Assembly: GCF_048553275.1 (NCBI RefSeq)
Contig: NZ_JBLZMW010000003.1
Location: forward strand, 248,001-312,000
DNA: 64,000 nt
Source: Pacificoceanicola sp048553275
GTDB taxonomy: Bacteria > Pseudomonadota > Alphaproteobacteria > Rhodobacterales > Rhodobacteraceae
Direction: 5' to 3'
Positions within the stretch are counted from its first letter, which is position 1; every line of letters starts with the position of its first letter. This document shows positions 24,945 to 33,603 of this stretch, piece after piece. Under the pieces are notes generated by a model that searched no databases, was not told the origin of the DNA, and was given only the letters and a program-made list of their open reading frames with translations. The position numbers were made by a program, and so were the translations under genes.

Positions 24945-25967
24945 ATGACGCTCAAAACCCTTTTGAAATCCGCTGCCGTGGCTTCGGTTGCCGTAACGGG
25001 CACAGCCGCATTTGCACAGGACGTGACCCTGCGCATCCAGACGCACTATGCCACGGAGCATCCCACCGGTCAGCGCCTCGCGACCTTCATCGATGACGTG
25101 CAGACCATGTCCGGCGGCGAGATCGCCATCGAGATGTTCTACTCGTCCTCCGTCGTCGCAACGACCGAGACCTTCGACGCCGCGATCAACGGCATCGTCG
25201 ACTGTGACGCAACCGGCGGTGCCTACCAGACCGGCAAGAACCCGGCGTTCCAGTTCGTCGGCGACATCATGGGCGGCTACGACACCCCGTGGCAGCAGTA
25301 CAGCTGGCTGTACTACGGCGGTGGCTACGACGCCGCGCAGGAACTGTACAACGCCAACAACATGCAGCTGATCGGTTGGTCCATCTATGGCCAGGAATCG
25401 CTGTCGTCCTCCAAGCCGCTGGCCGGCTTCGAAGACATCAAAGGCTGGAAGTTCCGTTCGCCTCCGGGCATGGAAACCGAGATCTTCGAAGAGCTGGGCG
25501 CCTCGCCCATCGTGATGGACTTCACCGAGATCTTTACCGCGCTTGAAACCGGCATCATCGACGGCGCCGATGCATCAGGCCTCGCCAACAACGTTGGCCT
25601 TGGTCTTTATGACATCGTCAAGCACGCCACCTACCCCGGCTTCCACTCGATGCCGTCGGACCACCTCGCGTGTAACCTCGACGTCTGGAATGGCCTCTCC
25701 GAAAAGCACCGTCGCATCATCGACACCGCCTGGCAGAAACTGTCCTTCCAGATCGCCCTCTTCAACGAGAAGGCCAACGCCGAAGCCGCTGCTGAACTGC
25801 AGGCACAGGGCGTGACCCTCTACAACTGGTCGGCAGAAGATCGTGCAGAGTTCCGCCGTGCGGCGCAGGTTGCATGGGCAGACTGGGGCACCCGTTCGCC
25901 GGAGGCCGCCGCGCTTCTGGACAGCCACCGGACCTATCTCACACAGCTGGGCCTGATCAGCGAATAA
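24945..25967 (+). CDS. TRAP transporter substrate-binding protein (DctP)
   Basis: A 340-residue periplasmic receptor. A signal peptide covers about 1-26 (LLKSAAVASVAVTGTAAFAQ). DctP features include TGQRLATFIDDV, WKFRSPPGMETEIFEELGASPI and FTEIFTALETGIIDGADASG, the segment holding the substrate-carboxylate Arg. The arrangement near YSWLYYGGG recalls the TakP keto-acid binding group. GGGGAGG precedes the ATG. It binds an organic or sugar acid for the DctQM membrane pair downstream. A strong terminator after the stop should make it more abundant than DctQM. Confidence 0.92.
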   Translation: MTLKTLLKSAAVASVAVTGTAAFAQDVTLRIQTHYATEHPTGQRLATFIDDVQTMSGGEIAIEMFYSSSVVATTETFDAAINGIVDCDATGGAYQTGKNPAFQFVGDIMGGYDTPWQQYSWLYYGGGYDAAQELYNANNMQLIGWSIYGQESLSSSKPLAGFEDIKGWKFRSPPGMETEIFEELGASPIVMDFTEIFTALETGIIDGADASGLANNVGLGLYDIVKHATYPGFHSMPSDHLACNLDVWNGLSEKHRRIIDTAWQKLSFQIALFNEKANAEAAAELQAQGVTLYNWSAEDRAEFRRAAQVAWADWGTRSPEAAALLDSHRTYLTQLGLISE

Positions 25968-25972
25968 TCTGT

Positions 25973-25994
25973 CGGACCTGACAATTCAGGTCCG
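25973..25994 (+). promoter_or_regulatory. Perfect hairpin directly after dctP
   Basis: CGGACCTGA-CAAT-TCAGGTCCG, 9 bp perfect, beginning 5 bp after the stop. It probably blocks 3' decay of dctP mRNA. Confidence 0.6.
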
Positions 25995-26003
25995 GTGATG
26001 AGC

Positions 26004-26036
26004 GGCGGGCCCCCTTCCGGGGCTCGCCAATTTTTT
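26004..26036 (+). terminator. Rho-independent terminator inside the TRAP operon
   Basis: GGCGGGCCCC-CTTCC-GGGGCTCGCC pairs over 10 positions with one wobble and is followed by AATTTTTT. It lies between dctP and dctQ, so it should attenuate the permease genes. Confidence 0.8.
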
Positions 26037-26067
26037 CAACATCTTCAGAGCAGGAGGAGGCAGGACC

Positions 26068-26880
26068 ATGCAAGAGAACAGCCTCTGGTTGGGGTCGCTC
26101 AGGGCACCGGTCAAGAAAGCCGCGACTGGCTTTGCCGGACTGACCGCGCTAATATTCATCTGGCTGGCGATCAACAAGATCATCAGCGAAGACGCCATCG
26201 GCATGCACGAAATGATCAGGCCATCCGAAGGCGGCGTGATCGTGTTGATCATGCTCTTCTGCATTGCGGCCACATTGCTGCTGACGTCGATCTACCTGTC
26301 CGACACCAAGGGCGCCATCGAGGACGAGCCGCACGGCTTCTTCGACATACTGTCCCTGGTGACATCGCGCATTGCCATGATCTCGACCGGGTTGGTCGTT
26401 CTGGTCATGTTCTACGAAGTCGTCTCACGCTACGTCTTCTCGCGCCCGACCCTCTGGGCCAACGAGTTGAGCCTGTGGATCGCGGCCTTCCTGTTTCTGC
26501 TTGCCGGGCAATACGCCATGCAACAGCGCAGCCACATCCGCATCTACGTCATCTACGACCTGATGCCGCGCTGGGCGCAGAAGACCTGTGACACCATCTC
26601 GGTCTTCCTGATCTGTGTCTTCACCTTTGCCCTTGTCTGGGGCGGATACAACGATGCGATGCGCCGCATGATGCGTATGGAGACCTTCGGCACCGCCTGG
26701 GATCCGGCCATTCCCGGTACCGTCAAACCCGCCATTCTGTTCATCATCGTTCTCGTCACGATTCAGGCCATCTCGAACCTGATCGCCGACTGGAACAAGG
26801 ATCCGCAGCACCACTCGGCGGACGATATCGACGAAATCGAGATCGAGAACATCCGCAAGACCCTCGAGGAGCCCAAGTAA
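26068..26880 (+). CDS. TRAP transporter small permease (DctQ), extended
   Basis: A 270-residue inner-membrane protein, longer than the usual 160-200. Six hydrophobic segments are visible: two extra ones at the N-terminus (about 20-41 and 50-75), then the standard four with FYEVVSRYVFSRPTLWANELSLW in the middle. GGAGGAGG precedes the ATG. It pairs with DctM to drive Na+-linked uptake of the DctP ligand. It ends in an acidic tail and overlaps dctM as TAATG. Confidence 0.88.
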   Translation: MQENSLWLGSLRAPVKKAATGFAGLTALIFIWLAINKIISEDAIGMHEMIRPSEGGVIVLIMLFCIAATLLLTSIYLSDTKGAIEDEPHGFFDILSLVTSRIAMISTGLVVLVMFYEVVSRYVFSRPTLWANELSLWIAAFLFLLAGQYAMQQRSHIRIYVIYDLMPRWAQKTCDTISVFLICVFTFALVWGGYNDAMRRMMRMETFGTAWDPAIPGTVKPAILFIIVLVTIQAISNLIADWNKDPQHHSADDIDEIEIENIRKTLEEPK

Positions 26881-28475
26881 TGGTCGATATCGGCACACTC
26901 TCCCTTATCCTCCTGCTCGGCATGTTTGCCCTGCTGGCCATCGGGATGCCGCTTGGCTTTGCCTCGGCGTTCCTCGCGGTGGTCACCCTGGTGCTCAAGT
27001 TCGACGTGGACATCCTGTTCCGCACCTTCGGACAGGGGCCCCTGTCGGTTCTGGGTCAGGCGGTCTACCGCCAGATGACAAATTACGTCCTGATCTCGGT
27101 GCCGTTGTTCATCTTCATGGCGGCGATGCTTGAACGCTCGGGCATTGCCCGGGACATGTATACGTCGCTAAACCAATGGCTCTCCCGCGTGCGCGGCGGC
27201 ATCGCCTTCGTGACCTCGATCATGGCCGTCATCATGGCTGCCATGTCGGGCATCATCGGCGGCGAAGTAGTTCTGCTCGGCCTGATCGCCCTGCCCCAGA
27301 TGCTGCGTCTCAAGTATGACCAGAACCTTGCCATCGGTACGATCTGTGCGTCCGGCTCGCTCGGCACCATGATCCCGCCGTCGATCGTTCTGATCTTCTA
27401 CGGCCTTGTCACGGAGACCTCCATCAAGGCGCTCTTCACGGCGTCCTTCCTGCCCGGCTTCATGCTCGCCACGTTCTTCATCATCTATATCTTCGTGCGC
27501 ACACGCATGAACCCCTCCCTCGCACCGCTGCCGCCCGAGGATCCCAACGATCCCAAAGGCGTCACCAAGGCGGCTTTGTTCCTGGCCTTCCTCGCCAGGT
27601 TCATGACCTATGCGGCGCTGGGCTTCATTGCGCTGATGCTGGTGATCTCGTTCTTCAGCGGAAGCCAGATGTCGGACGACGGTGTCACCACCGTCTGGGA
27701 AGTCATGCAAGGCAAGATCATCACCCTCGCCATCGTCGCCGCCATCGGCGTCGCCACCACGCTCGTTCTGGGCAAGGAGCGCGCCGCCACCGGTTGGAAC
27801 ATGGGCAAGGGCCTTGTCGCGCCCATCGTCGTTGTCGGCGTGGTGCTCGGGTCGATTTACGGTGGCATCACCGGCATCACCGAAGCGGCGGCCATGGGCG
27901 TGATCGCGGTCTTTGTCATCGGCACGGTCCGCCGTGAAATGACCTTTGACATCGTCTGGGATTCGTTGATGCGTACGCTCAAATCGACGGGCACGATCAT
28001 CTGGGTCACCATCGGCGCCTCGGCGCTGGCCGCGGCCTACACCCTCGCCGGTGGTCCGACCTATGTTGCCAACATGATCGTCGGTGCCGAAATGCCGACA
28101 ATGGGTGTGATCCTGGTCATGATGTTCATCTTCCTGATCATGGGGATGTTCATGGATTGGGTCGGGATCGTGTTGCTGATCATGCCGGTGTTTCTGCCGA
28201 TCGTGACCAAACTGCCCGCCGAGGAAATCGGCTTCTTCGGTCACGTCGACGCGCGCTACATCCCGATCTGGTACGGTGTGGTGTTCTGTATGAACATGCA
28301 GGTCAGCTTCCTCTCACCGCCCTTCGGGCCCGCGGCCTTCTACCTGAAGTCCGTCGCCCCGGCGCATATCTCGCTGACCGACATCTTCCGCGGCTTCCTG
28401 CCCTTCATCTGCCTGCAGCTTCTGGCACTGGCAGTGTTGCTGGCCTGGCCGCCGATCGTGACGATCTTCCTCTGA
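26880..28475 (+). CDS. TRAP transporter large permease (DctM), extended
   Basis: A 531-residue inner-membrane protein, about 100 residues longer than typical DctM. The family core is clear (SVPLFIFMAAMLERSGIARDMY, GSLGTMIPPSIVLIFYG, GGITGITEAAAMGV, MDWVGIVLLIMPVFLPI). The additional part lies near 210-330, with extra hydrophobic segments around an acidic linker (PPEDPNDPKG) and GKERAATGWNMGKG. An enlarged DctQ beside an enlarged DctM suggests that they co-evolved as a pair. Confidence 0.92.
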   Translation: MVDIGTLSLILLLGMFALLAIGMPLGFASAFLAVVTLVLKFDVDILFRTFGQGPLSVLGQAVYRQMTNYVLISVPLFIFMAAMLERSGIARDMYTSLNQWLSRVRGGIAFVTSIMAVIMAAMSGIIGGEVVLLGLIALPQMLRLKYDQNLAIGTICASGSLGTMIPPSIVLIFYGLVTETSIKALFTASFLPGFMLATFFIIYIFVRTRMNPSLAPLPPEDPNDPKGVTKAALFLAFLARFMTYAALGFIALMLVISFFSGSQMSDDGVTTVWEVMQGKIITLAIVAAIGVATTLVLGKERAATGWNMGKGLVAPIVVVGVVLGSIYGGITGITEAAAMGVIAVFVIGTVRREMTFDIVWDSLMRTLKSTGTIIWVTIGASALAAAYTLAGGPTYVANMIVGAEMPTMGVILVMMFIFLIMGMFMDWVGIVLLIMPVFLPIVTKLPAEEIGFFGHVDARYIPIWYGVVFCMNMQVSFLSPPFGPAAFYLKSVAPAHISLTDIFRGFLPFICLQLLALAVLLAWPPIVTIFL

Positions 28476-28485
28476 ACCGTCTGTT

Positions 28486-28511
28486 CCGGGCGGCCCCTTG
28501 GTCGCCCGGAG
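28486..28511 (+). terminator. Hairpin after dctM
   Basis: TCCGGGCG and CGCCCGGA, 8 bp perfect with a 10-nt loop, 10 bp after the stop; no T-tract follows. Confidence 0.45.
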
Positions 28512-28522
28512 CGCTTCGTGCT

Positions 28523-28592
28523 GCTTCTTCTCTGTTCAAATATCCAAAACAGCAACGGCAGCCCCGGGCGGATCGCCCCGCCTCTTCGAGGC
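28523..28592 (-). repeat. Dispersed structured repeat, divergent copy
   Basis: On the minus strand there are two triloop stems, GCCTC-GAA-GAGGC and GGGCG-ATC-CGCCC, a spacer, then GGATATTTGAACAGAGAAGAAGC. The tail is identical to the copy at 40684. Confidence 0.65.
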
Positions 28593-28654
28593 CCGACATC
28601 TGCACGCCGGACCTCTGTCACGCACCCGTTTCAAGCCGCTGATAAGGTCTCGCA

Positions 28655-28790
28655 ATGCCTCTCTTTCTTACTGCTGAACAGATCGCGTCATTCGAGAGCA
28701 AAGGCGAGATGATCGTCGATGACAGGCTGGGCGCTGCCATGGTGGAAGCGGTCAGGGCTGACGGCGCTGTGCCAGTTCACTCGCTGACCC
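28655..28790 (+). pseudogene. Possible 5' fragment of a broken gene
   Basis: An ATG-led frame gives MPLFLTAEQIASFESKGEMI, whose start recalls phytanoyl-CoA dioxygenase-type proteins (FLT..QI..F..G). After about 42 residues the frame turns into Arg/Thr/Ala-rich sequence with no family character and ends at 29014. It could be a decayed gene or chance. Confidence 0.25.
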
Positions 28791-29126
28791 CGCGTGCCTC
28801 CTGTAACAACACCTTCGACTTGGCTCGCGGTCGCTTTGACAATCGCAGCACCGTCACCGGCGCGCGCGCCGGACGGGGGCATTTCACTGCCTTCACCGCC
28901 TGCGCCCGCACCCGACCCGACACCGGGCAGAGAGACCGAACCGTCCATCAAGACGCCAGGATCGACGCCCGCGCCCCCCTTGCGCCCAAGGACCACATAC
29001 CGACCCATTGCTGAACCGGTGACGCCCCGGCCTGAGCATCGGCTTGGCGCTGGACCGAATACCGCCGGGGGAGGCTCGTCCGAGCCGGGGCAACGCCCCT
29101 TCCCCGCCAACAACACGAGAGTGACC

Positions 29127-30617
29127 ATGAACACAGTCCGCCTTTCCGACGCAGATAACGTCGTCACCGCCATCGCCACGCTCGAAGCCGGGCAGGACGG
29201 CGCAACCCAGCTGATCCCGCGCGGCCACAAACTGGCCACGGCGGATATCCCAAAAGGTGCGCCGGTGCTGAAATACGCCCAGGTCATCGGCTATGCCGCA
29301 CAGGACATTGCCAGGGGTGCGCATGTGCACACGCACAACCTTGAGTTCCGCAACGTGGATACCGCGTATGACTTCGGCACCAACCTGCGCCCGGCGCCCA
29401 CCGCCACGACGCAGGACACCTTCATGGGCTACCGACGCCCGACGGGACAGGTCGGAACCCGCAATTACATTGCGGTGCTGACGTCGGTGAACTGCTCGGC
29501 GACCGCCGCGCGCAAGATCGCCGAACACTTCACCGAAGAGCGGCTGGCCGCCTATCCGAACGTCGATGGCGTCGCGGCCTTTGTGCATGGCACCGGATGC
29601 GCCATGGGCGGCGACGGCACCGGCTTCGAGCTGCTGCAGCGCACGCTCTGGGGCTATGCGCGCAATCCCAATGTCGGCGGTGTGCTCATGGCCGGTCTGG
29701 GCTGCGAGATGATGCAGATCGACTGGCTCATCGAAGCCTATGGGCTGACCCCCGGCCCGCTGTTCCGGACCATGAACATTCAGGACGTCGGCGGGCTGCG
29801 CCGCACGGTCGAGCTGGGCATTGCACAGATCGAAAAGATGCTGCCGCTGGTCAACGAAGCCACGCGCGAGGAATGCCCGGCCTCCGATCTGATGGTGGGC
29901 CTTGAATGCGGCGGCTCGGACGCCTGGTCGGGGATCACAGCCAATCCTGCGGTGGGCCATGCCTGCGATCTTCTGGTTGCCCAGGGCGGCACGGGTGTGC
30001 TGTCGGAGACACCGGAGATCTACGGCGCGGAACACATGCTGACCGCACGCGCCGCCTCGCCCGAGGTTGGCGAAAAGCTGATCGACCTGATCAAGTGGTG
30101 GGAGGGCTACACCGCCAATGCCGGGGGCTCCATGGACAACAACCCCTCGCCCGGCAACAAGAAGGGCGGTCTGACTACGATCCTCGAAAAATCGCTCGGG
30201 GCCTCGGCCAAGGGCGGCACCACGCCCTTGATGGGAGTCTTCAAATACGCCGAGCCGGTGACGGCCAAGGGCTTTGTCTTCATGGACAGCCCCGGCTACG
30301 ATCCGGCGTCGGTGACGGGCATGATCGCATCGGGCTGCAACCTTGTGTGCTTTACCACCGGACGCGGCTCTGCTTTTGGCTCCAAACCCAGCCCATGCAT
30401 GAAAGTGGCGACCAACTCCGAGATGTATGGCCGGTTACACGAAGACATGGACGTGAACGCCGGAAGCATCCTGTCGGATGGCAAGACCGTCGAGGAGGTC
30501 GGCCGCGAAATTTACGAGATGTGGCTCCGCATGGCCTCGGGCGAGAAGACCAAGTCCGAGTTGCAGGGCCTTGGCGACTATGAGTTCGTGCCGTGGCAGA
30601 TCGGCGCGGTGATGTGA
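29127..30617 (+). CDS. UxaA-family (altronate/galactarate-type) dehydratase
   Basis: A 496-residue cytoplasmic enzyme. An N-terminal SAF-like domain (about 1-90, ending in HVHTHNLEF) is followed by the large catalytic domain: FMGYRRPTGQVGTRNY, LTSVNCSATAA, HGTGCAMGGDG, GLECGGSDAWSGITANPAVG, MDNNPSPGNKKGGLTT. This is the full fused form as in UxaA, an iron-dependent aldonate dehydratase that makes 2-keto-3-deoxy acids. The ATG at 29127 is chosen because the upstream in-frame part is low-complexity. The exact sugar acid is not readable. Confidence 0.9.
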   Translation: MNTVRLSDADNVVTAIATLEAGQDGATQLIPRGHKLATADIPKGAPVLKYAQVIGYAAQDIARGAHVHTHNLEFRNVDTAYDFGTNLRPAPTATTQDTFMGYRRPTGQVGTRNYIAVLTSVNCSATAARKIAEHFTEERLAAYPNVDGVAAFVHGTGCAMGGDGTGFELLQRTLWGYARNPNVGGVLMAGLGCEMMQIDWLIEAYGLTPGPLFRTMNIQDVGGLRRTVELGIAQIEKMLPLVNEATREECPASDLMVGLECGGSDAWSGITANPAVGHACDLLVAQGGTGVLSETPEIYGAEHMLTARAASPEVGEKLIDLIKWWEGYTANAGGSMDNNPSPGNKKGGLTTILEKSLGASAKGGTTPLMGVFKYAEPVTAKGFVFMDSPGYDPASVTGMIASGCNLVCFTTGRGSAFGSKPSPCMKVATNSEMYGRLHEDMDVNAGSILSDGKTVEEVGREIYEMWLRMASGEKTKSELQGLGDYEFVPWQIGAVM

Positions 30618-30680
30618 CGCCTTGAGAGTCTTCGGATCGCCTCGGACGCCAGCGGCGGCAGGCGGCGATCCGAGCCATTT

Positions 30681-30735
30681 GGGGCGCTGCCCCGTCCCTG
30701 CGGGACTCCCCGGGATATTTTGACAGAGAAGAAAC
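30681..30735 (+). repeat. Dispersed structured repeat
   Basis: GGGGC-GCT-GCCCC, GTCCC-TGC-GGGAC (30694-30706), then TCCCCGGGATATTTT and ACAGAGAAGAAAC. Second-stem bases differ from other copies but stay paired. It lies between the dehydratase and the Gfo/Idh gene. Confidence 0.85.
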
Positions 30736-30751
30736 AGAAGGAGAGGCGCGA

Positions 30752-31816
30752 ATGACGGAGCCTTTGCCACTTTGCGTGATCGGGGCCGGATCGATCGGAC
30801 AGCGCCATATCGAGGTCGCCGGGCTATCAGACCGGGTTGATCTCGTGGCGGTCGTGGAACCGAACGCAGCGCTCCGGGAAGCGTTGGCCGCGAAGGGGCT
30901 GCCGATGGCGGCGTCTTTGGAGGACGTACCGGAGCAGGTGCGGGCGGCGGTGATCGCAACCCCGACGCAGGATCATTTCGCTTCGGCTCTGGCCTGTCTT
31001 GAACGGGGCTGGGGCGTTCTTGTCGAGAAGCCTACTTGCGCCACTCTGGAGGAGGCGCGGACACTGGTGACGCGCGCGCAGGCCAAGGGCCTGCCTTTCT
31101 TCACCGGGCATCATCGGCGCTGCCATCCGTTTTCCATTGCGGCGCGAGACGCCATCGCCGAACTTGGCGATCTTGTCGGGGTGCAGGGGCTTTGGTCCCT
31201 GCGCAAGCACGACACCTATTATGATGTGGATTGGCGGCGGGCCCCCGGTGCGGGACCGCTTCTGACCAATCTCACGCATGAGATCGACCTGTTGCGTTTT
31301 CTTGTCGGCGAGATGGTGGAGGCCAGCGCGTTGCTTTCCTCCGCCCGGCGCGGCTTTGTCATTGAGGACACGGCGAGCGTGGCGTTTCGCTTTGCGAACG
31401 GAGCGCTTGGCTCGTTCCTGATTTCCGACGCCGGCGCATCGCCGTGGTCTTTCGAGGCCGCCAGCCATGAAAACCCGGCCATCGCGGGCAGCGGTGAGGA
31501 TTACCTGCGCCTGGTCGGCACGGATGGGGCTCTGGCCTTTCCATCATTGACCCGTTGGGGGCGCAGTGCAGCAGGCGAGATCGAATGGTCAAAGCCGCTT
31601 GCGCGCCATGACGGCCGAATCTTCGAGCGGATCGATCCGCTGCTTGCACAGATCGACCGTTTTGCCTCAGTGGTTGCAGGCGGCACCGATGATGTGCTCT
31701 GCACCGGGCAGGATGGCATCGCAGCCATGGAAATGACCCTCGCCGCCGCCCTCTCGGGGCATACCGGCAAGCCGGTCAAGGCGGCTGAGGTTCCTGGAGA
31801 TTACAAGGGAGTATGA
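30752..31816 (+). CDS. Gfo/Idh/MocA-family oxidoreductase
   Basis: A 354-residue protein. The N-terminal NAD(P) fold (LCVIGAGSIGQRHIEVAG) and the signature LVEKPTCATLEEA with the catalytic-type Lys are present. The C-terminal alpha/beta domain has THEIDLLRFLVGE and ends before KPVKAAEVPG. It probably oxidises a sugar, sugar acid or inositol-like hydroxyl. AAGGAG precedes the ATG. It begins a tight three-gene run with the next two dehydrogenases. Confidence 0.88.
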   Translation: MTEPLPLCVIGAGSIGQRHIEVAGLSDRVDLVAVVEPNAALREALAAKGLPMAASLEDVPEQVRAAVIATPTQDHFASALACLERGWGVLVEKPTCATLEEARTLVTRAQAKGLPFFTGHHRRCHPFSIAARDAIAELGDLVGVQGLWSLRKHDTYYDVDWRRAPGAGPLLTNLTHEIDLLRFLVGEMVEASALLSSARRGFVIEDTASVAFRFANGALGSFLISDAGASPWSFEAASHENPAIAGSGEDYLRLVGTDGALAFPSLTRWGRSAAGEIEWSKPLARHDGRIFERIDPLLAQIDRFASVVAGGTDDVLCTGQDGIAAMEMTLAAALSGHTGKPVKAAEVPGDYKGV

Positions 31817-31817
31817 C

Positions 31818-32708
31818 ATGAGCAAGGAAACCATCGGTTTCATCGGGCTGGGCCTTATGGGCCGCGCCATGGTGGGCTGTCTGCAGGACGCCGGGTATCC
31901 GGTAATCGGACTGGGCAACCGGGACCGCAGCGGCATCGAGGAAATGACCGCGCGCGGCGGCACCGAGGCATCGAGCGCCCGCGCGCTGGCGGAGCAGGCG
32001 GATATCGTCATGCTCTGCGTCGGCACCTCCGATCAGGTCGAGAGCCGGATCTATGGCGAGGATGGTGTGCTCGCCGGTGCCAAAGCGGGGCAGATCGTCA
32101 TTGATTTCGGCACCTCCCTGCCCGCGTCGACCCTGAAGATCGGCGCCGCATTGCAGGAGAAGGGCGCGGCTTATCTCGACGCGCCGCTGGGCCGCACCCC
32201 GGCGCATGCCAAGGATGGTCTGCTCAACATCATGTGTGCGGGAGATGAGGCGGCCTATGCCAAAGTCACACCGGTGCTCGACGTGCTGGGCGAAAACGTG
32301 TTCCACCTTGGCAAGCTCGGCAATGGCCATACGATCAAGCTGATCAACAACTTCTATGCCATGACCACTGCCAACGCGATGGCCGAGGCCTTTGCCATGG
32401 CGGACGCAGCCGGGATCGAACGCGACTCCCTTTTCAATGTGATGGCCGCCGGACCGAACCGCTCGGGCATGATGGAGTTCATTCGCAACTATGCCGTGGA
32501 CGGTAAGATCGACCTGGCCTTCTCCGTGGCCAATGGCGCGAAAGACGTCGGCTACTATCGCCAGATGGCAGCGGATCTGGGCAAGCACAGTCGCATGTCC
32601 ACGGCCGCCGATACCACGTTGCGCGAAGCGCGGGATGGCGGATCGGGCGACCTCATGGTGCCGGAAATGGTCGATTGGATGGTGAGCAACTTGGGAAAAG
32701 AAACATGA
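31818..32708 (+). CDS. Beta-hydroxyacid dehydrogenase (GarR/HIBADH family)
   Basis: A 296-residue NAD(P)-dependent enzyme. The nucleotide motif GFIGLGLMGRAMV is at the N-terminus, a DAPLGRTPAHAKDG substrate-loop motif in the middle, and the catalytic-Lys region GKLGNGHTIKLINNF follows. The family includes tartronate-semialdehyde reductase and 3-hydroxyisobutyrate dehydrogenase. Its start is 1 bp after the previous stop. A paralogue lies at 40844-41764. Both carry LGRTP instead of the more usual GG after the DAP motif, which may mark a distinct subgroup. Confidence 0.88.
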   Translation: MSKETIGFIGLGLMGRAMVGCLQDAGYPVIGLGNRDRSGIEEMTARGGTEASSARALAEQADIVMLCVGTSDQVESRIYGEDGVLAGAKAGQIVIDFGTSLPASTLKIGAALQEKGAAYLDAPLGRTPAHAKDGLLNIMCAGDEAAYAKVTPVLDVLGENVFHLGKLGNGHTIKLINNFYAMTTANAMAEAFAMADAAGIERDSLFNVMAAGPNRSGMMEFIRNYAVDGKIDLAFSVANGAKDVGYYRQMAADLGKHSRMSTAADTTLREARDGGSGDLMVPEMVDWMVSNLGKET

Positions 32709-33427
32709 GACTCAAGGGCAAACGCGCTTTCATCACCGCCGCCGGTCAGGGCATCGGCCGCGCCATCGCAGACCATTACATCCGCGAAGGAGCAATTGTC
32801 ACGGCAACCGACCTCAAGAGCGACTTGCTGAACGGCCTCGATTGCGAGACCCAGGCGCTTGATGTCACGGACAAGGCCGCGTTGACCAGGGCGGTTCAGG
32901 ATGCCGCGCCCGACATCCTCGTCAACTGCGCGGGATATGTCCATGGCGGCACGATCCTCGAAGCCACGGACGAGGACTTCGAATGCGCCATGCTGCTAAA
33001 CGTGCGCTCGCAGTTCCACTCCATGCAGGCGGCCATCCCCGGCATGCTGGAGCGCGGCGGCGGGTCCATCGTCAACATCGCCTCGGTGGCGGGCAGCATC
33101 CTCGCCGCGCCCGGGCGCTGTATCTACGGCACATCCAAGGCGGCGGTGATCGGTCTGACCAAATCGGTGGCCAAGGATTATGTGACAAAAGGCATCCGGG
33201 TGAACTGCATCTGCCCCGGAACGGTCGACAGCCCGTCTTTGCATGACCGCCTGCGCAGCACCGGCGATTATGAAGCGGCCAAGGCCGCCTTCATCGCGCG
33301 CCAGCCAATGGGCCGCATCGGCCAGCCGGACGAGATCGCGCAGCTTGCCGTCTATCTTGGTTCGGACGAAAGCAGCTTCACCACCGGGCAAAGTCATGTC
33401 ATCGACGGCGGCTGGGCCAACGGCTGA
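32705..33427 (+). CDS. SDR oxidoreductase (2-keto-3-deoxy-L-fuconate dehydrogenase / DHRS6-like)
   Basis: A 240-residue SDR. The cofactor motif is TAAGQGIGRAIAD, the acidic residue in ATDLKS favours NAD+, and the active site is the Ser in SVAGS with YGTSKAA. The line NCICPGTVDSPSLHDRLR and the end VIDGGW match the subgroup of bacterial 2-keto-3-deoxy-L-fuconate 4-dehydrogenase and animal DHRS6. ATGA overlap fixes the start. Its product would suit the FAH-family hydrolase at 23140. The substrate is inferred. Confidence 0.85.
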   Translation: MRLKGKRAFITAAGQGIGRAIADHYIREGAIVTATDLKSDLLNGLDCETQALDVTDKAALTRAVQDAAPDILVNCAGYVHGGTILEATDEDFECAMLLNVRSQFHSMQAAIPGMLERGGGSIVNIASVAGSILAAPGRCIYGTSKAAVIGLTKSVAKDYVTKGIRVNCICPGTVDSPSLHDRLRSTGDYEAAKAAFIARQPMGRIGQPDEIAQLAVYLGSDESSFTTGQSHVIDGGWANG

Positions 33428-33439
33428 CGTCACCTCATT

Positions 33440-33487
33440 CGCCGTCCGGCGCCCTGTCCGGACGGCGACACTCTCCTGAGTTTTTTT
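33440..33487 (+). terminator. Terminator after SDR gene
   Basis: CGCCGTCCGG-CGCCCTGT-CCGGACGGCG, 10 bp perfect. A small ACTC-TCCT-GAGT stem then runs directly into TTTTTTT (33481-33487). Confidence 0.75.
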
Positions 33488-33488
33488 C

Positions 33489-33528
33489 AAGAGAAGACAC
33501 AGCGGGCGCCCGCCTCTCTTCTTCTCTT
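33489..33528. repeat. Inverted repeat with central palindrome
   Basis: AAGAGAAGA (33489-33497) and TCTTCTCTT (33520-33528) flank the palindrome GCGGGCGCCCGC (33502-33513). The right arm is the tail of a dispersed-repeat copy. Confidence 0.55.
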
Positions 33529-33540
33529 TGGCAAATACTC
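33518..33540 (-). repeat. Dispersed structured repeat, tail fragment
   Basis: On the minus strand it reads GAGTATTTGCCAAAGAGAAGAAG, as at 6773. No upstream paired stems are seen. Confidence 0.55.
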
Positions 33541-33603
33541 AATGGCGCAACACGGCGGCCCGGCGAAGCACTCAGCCCGGCGCGCAACGGAGCGGAGGTC
33601 TTC

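Larger units (their letters stand above)
28476..29126. other. 651-bp stretch without a clear gene
   Basis: It holds a hairpin after dctM, a minus-strand copy of the dispersed repeat, and a possible broken gene start (28655). Long open frames on both strands here have low-complexity Pro/Ala/Gly composition and match nothing recognised. Confidence 0.6.

Noticed and set aside
28688..29287. 199-residue minus-strand open frame in the gap after dctM
   Set aside because: Low-complexity Gly/Ala/Ser-rich sequence overlapping the start of the UxaA-type gene; no ribosome site or domain.
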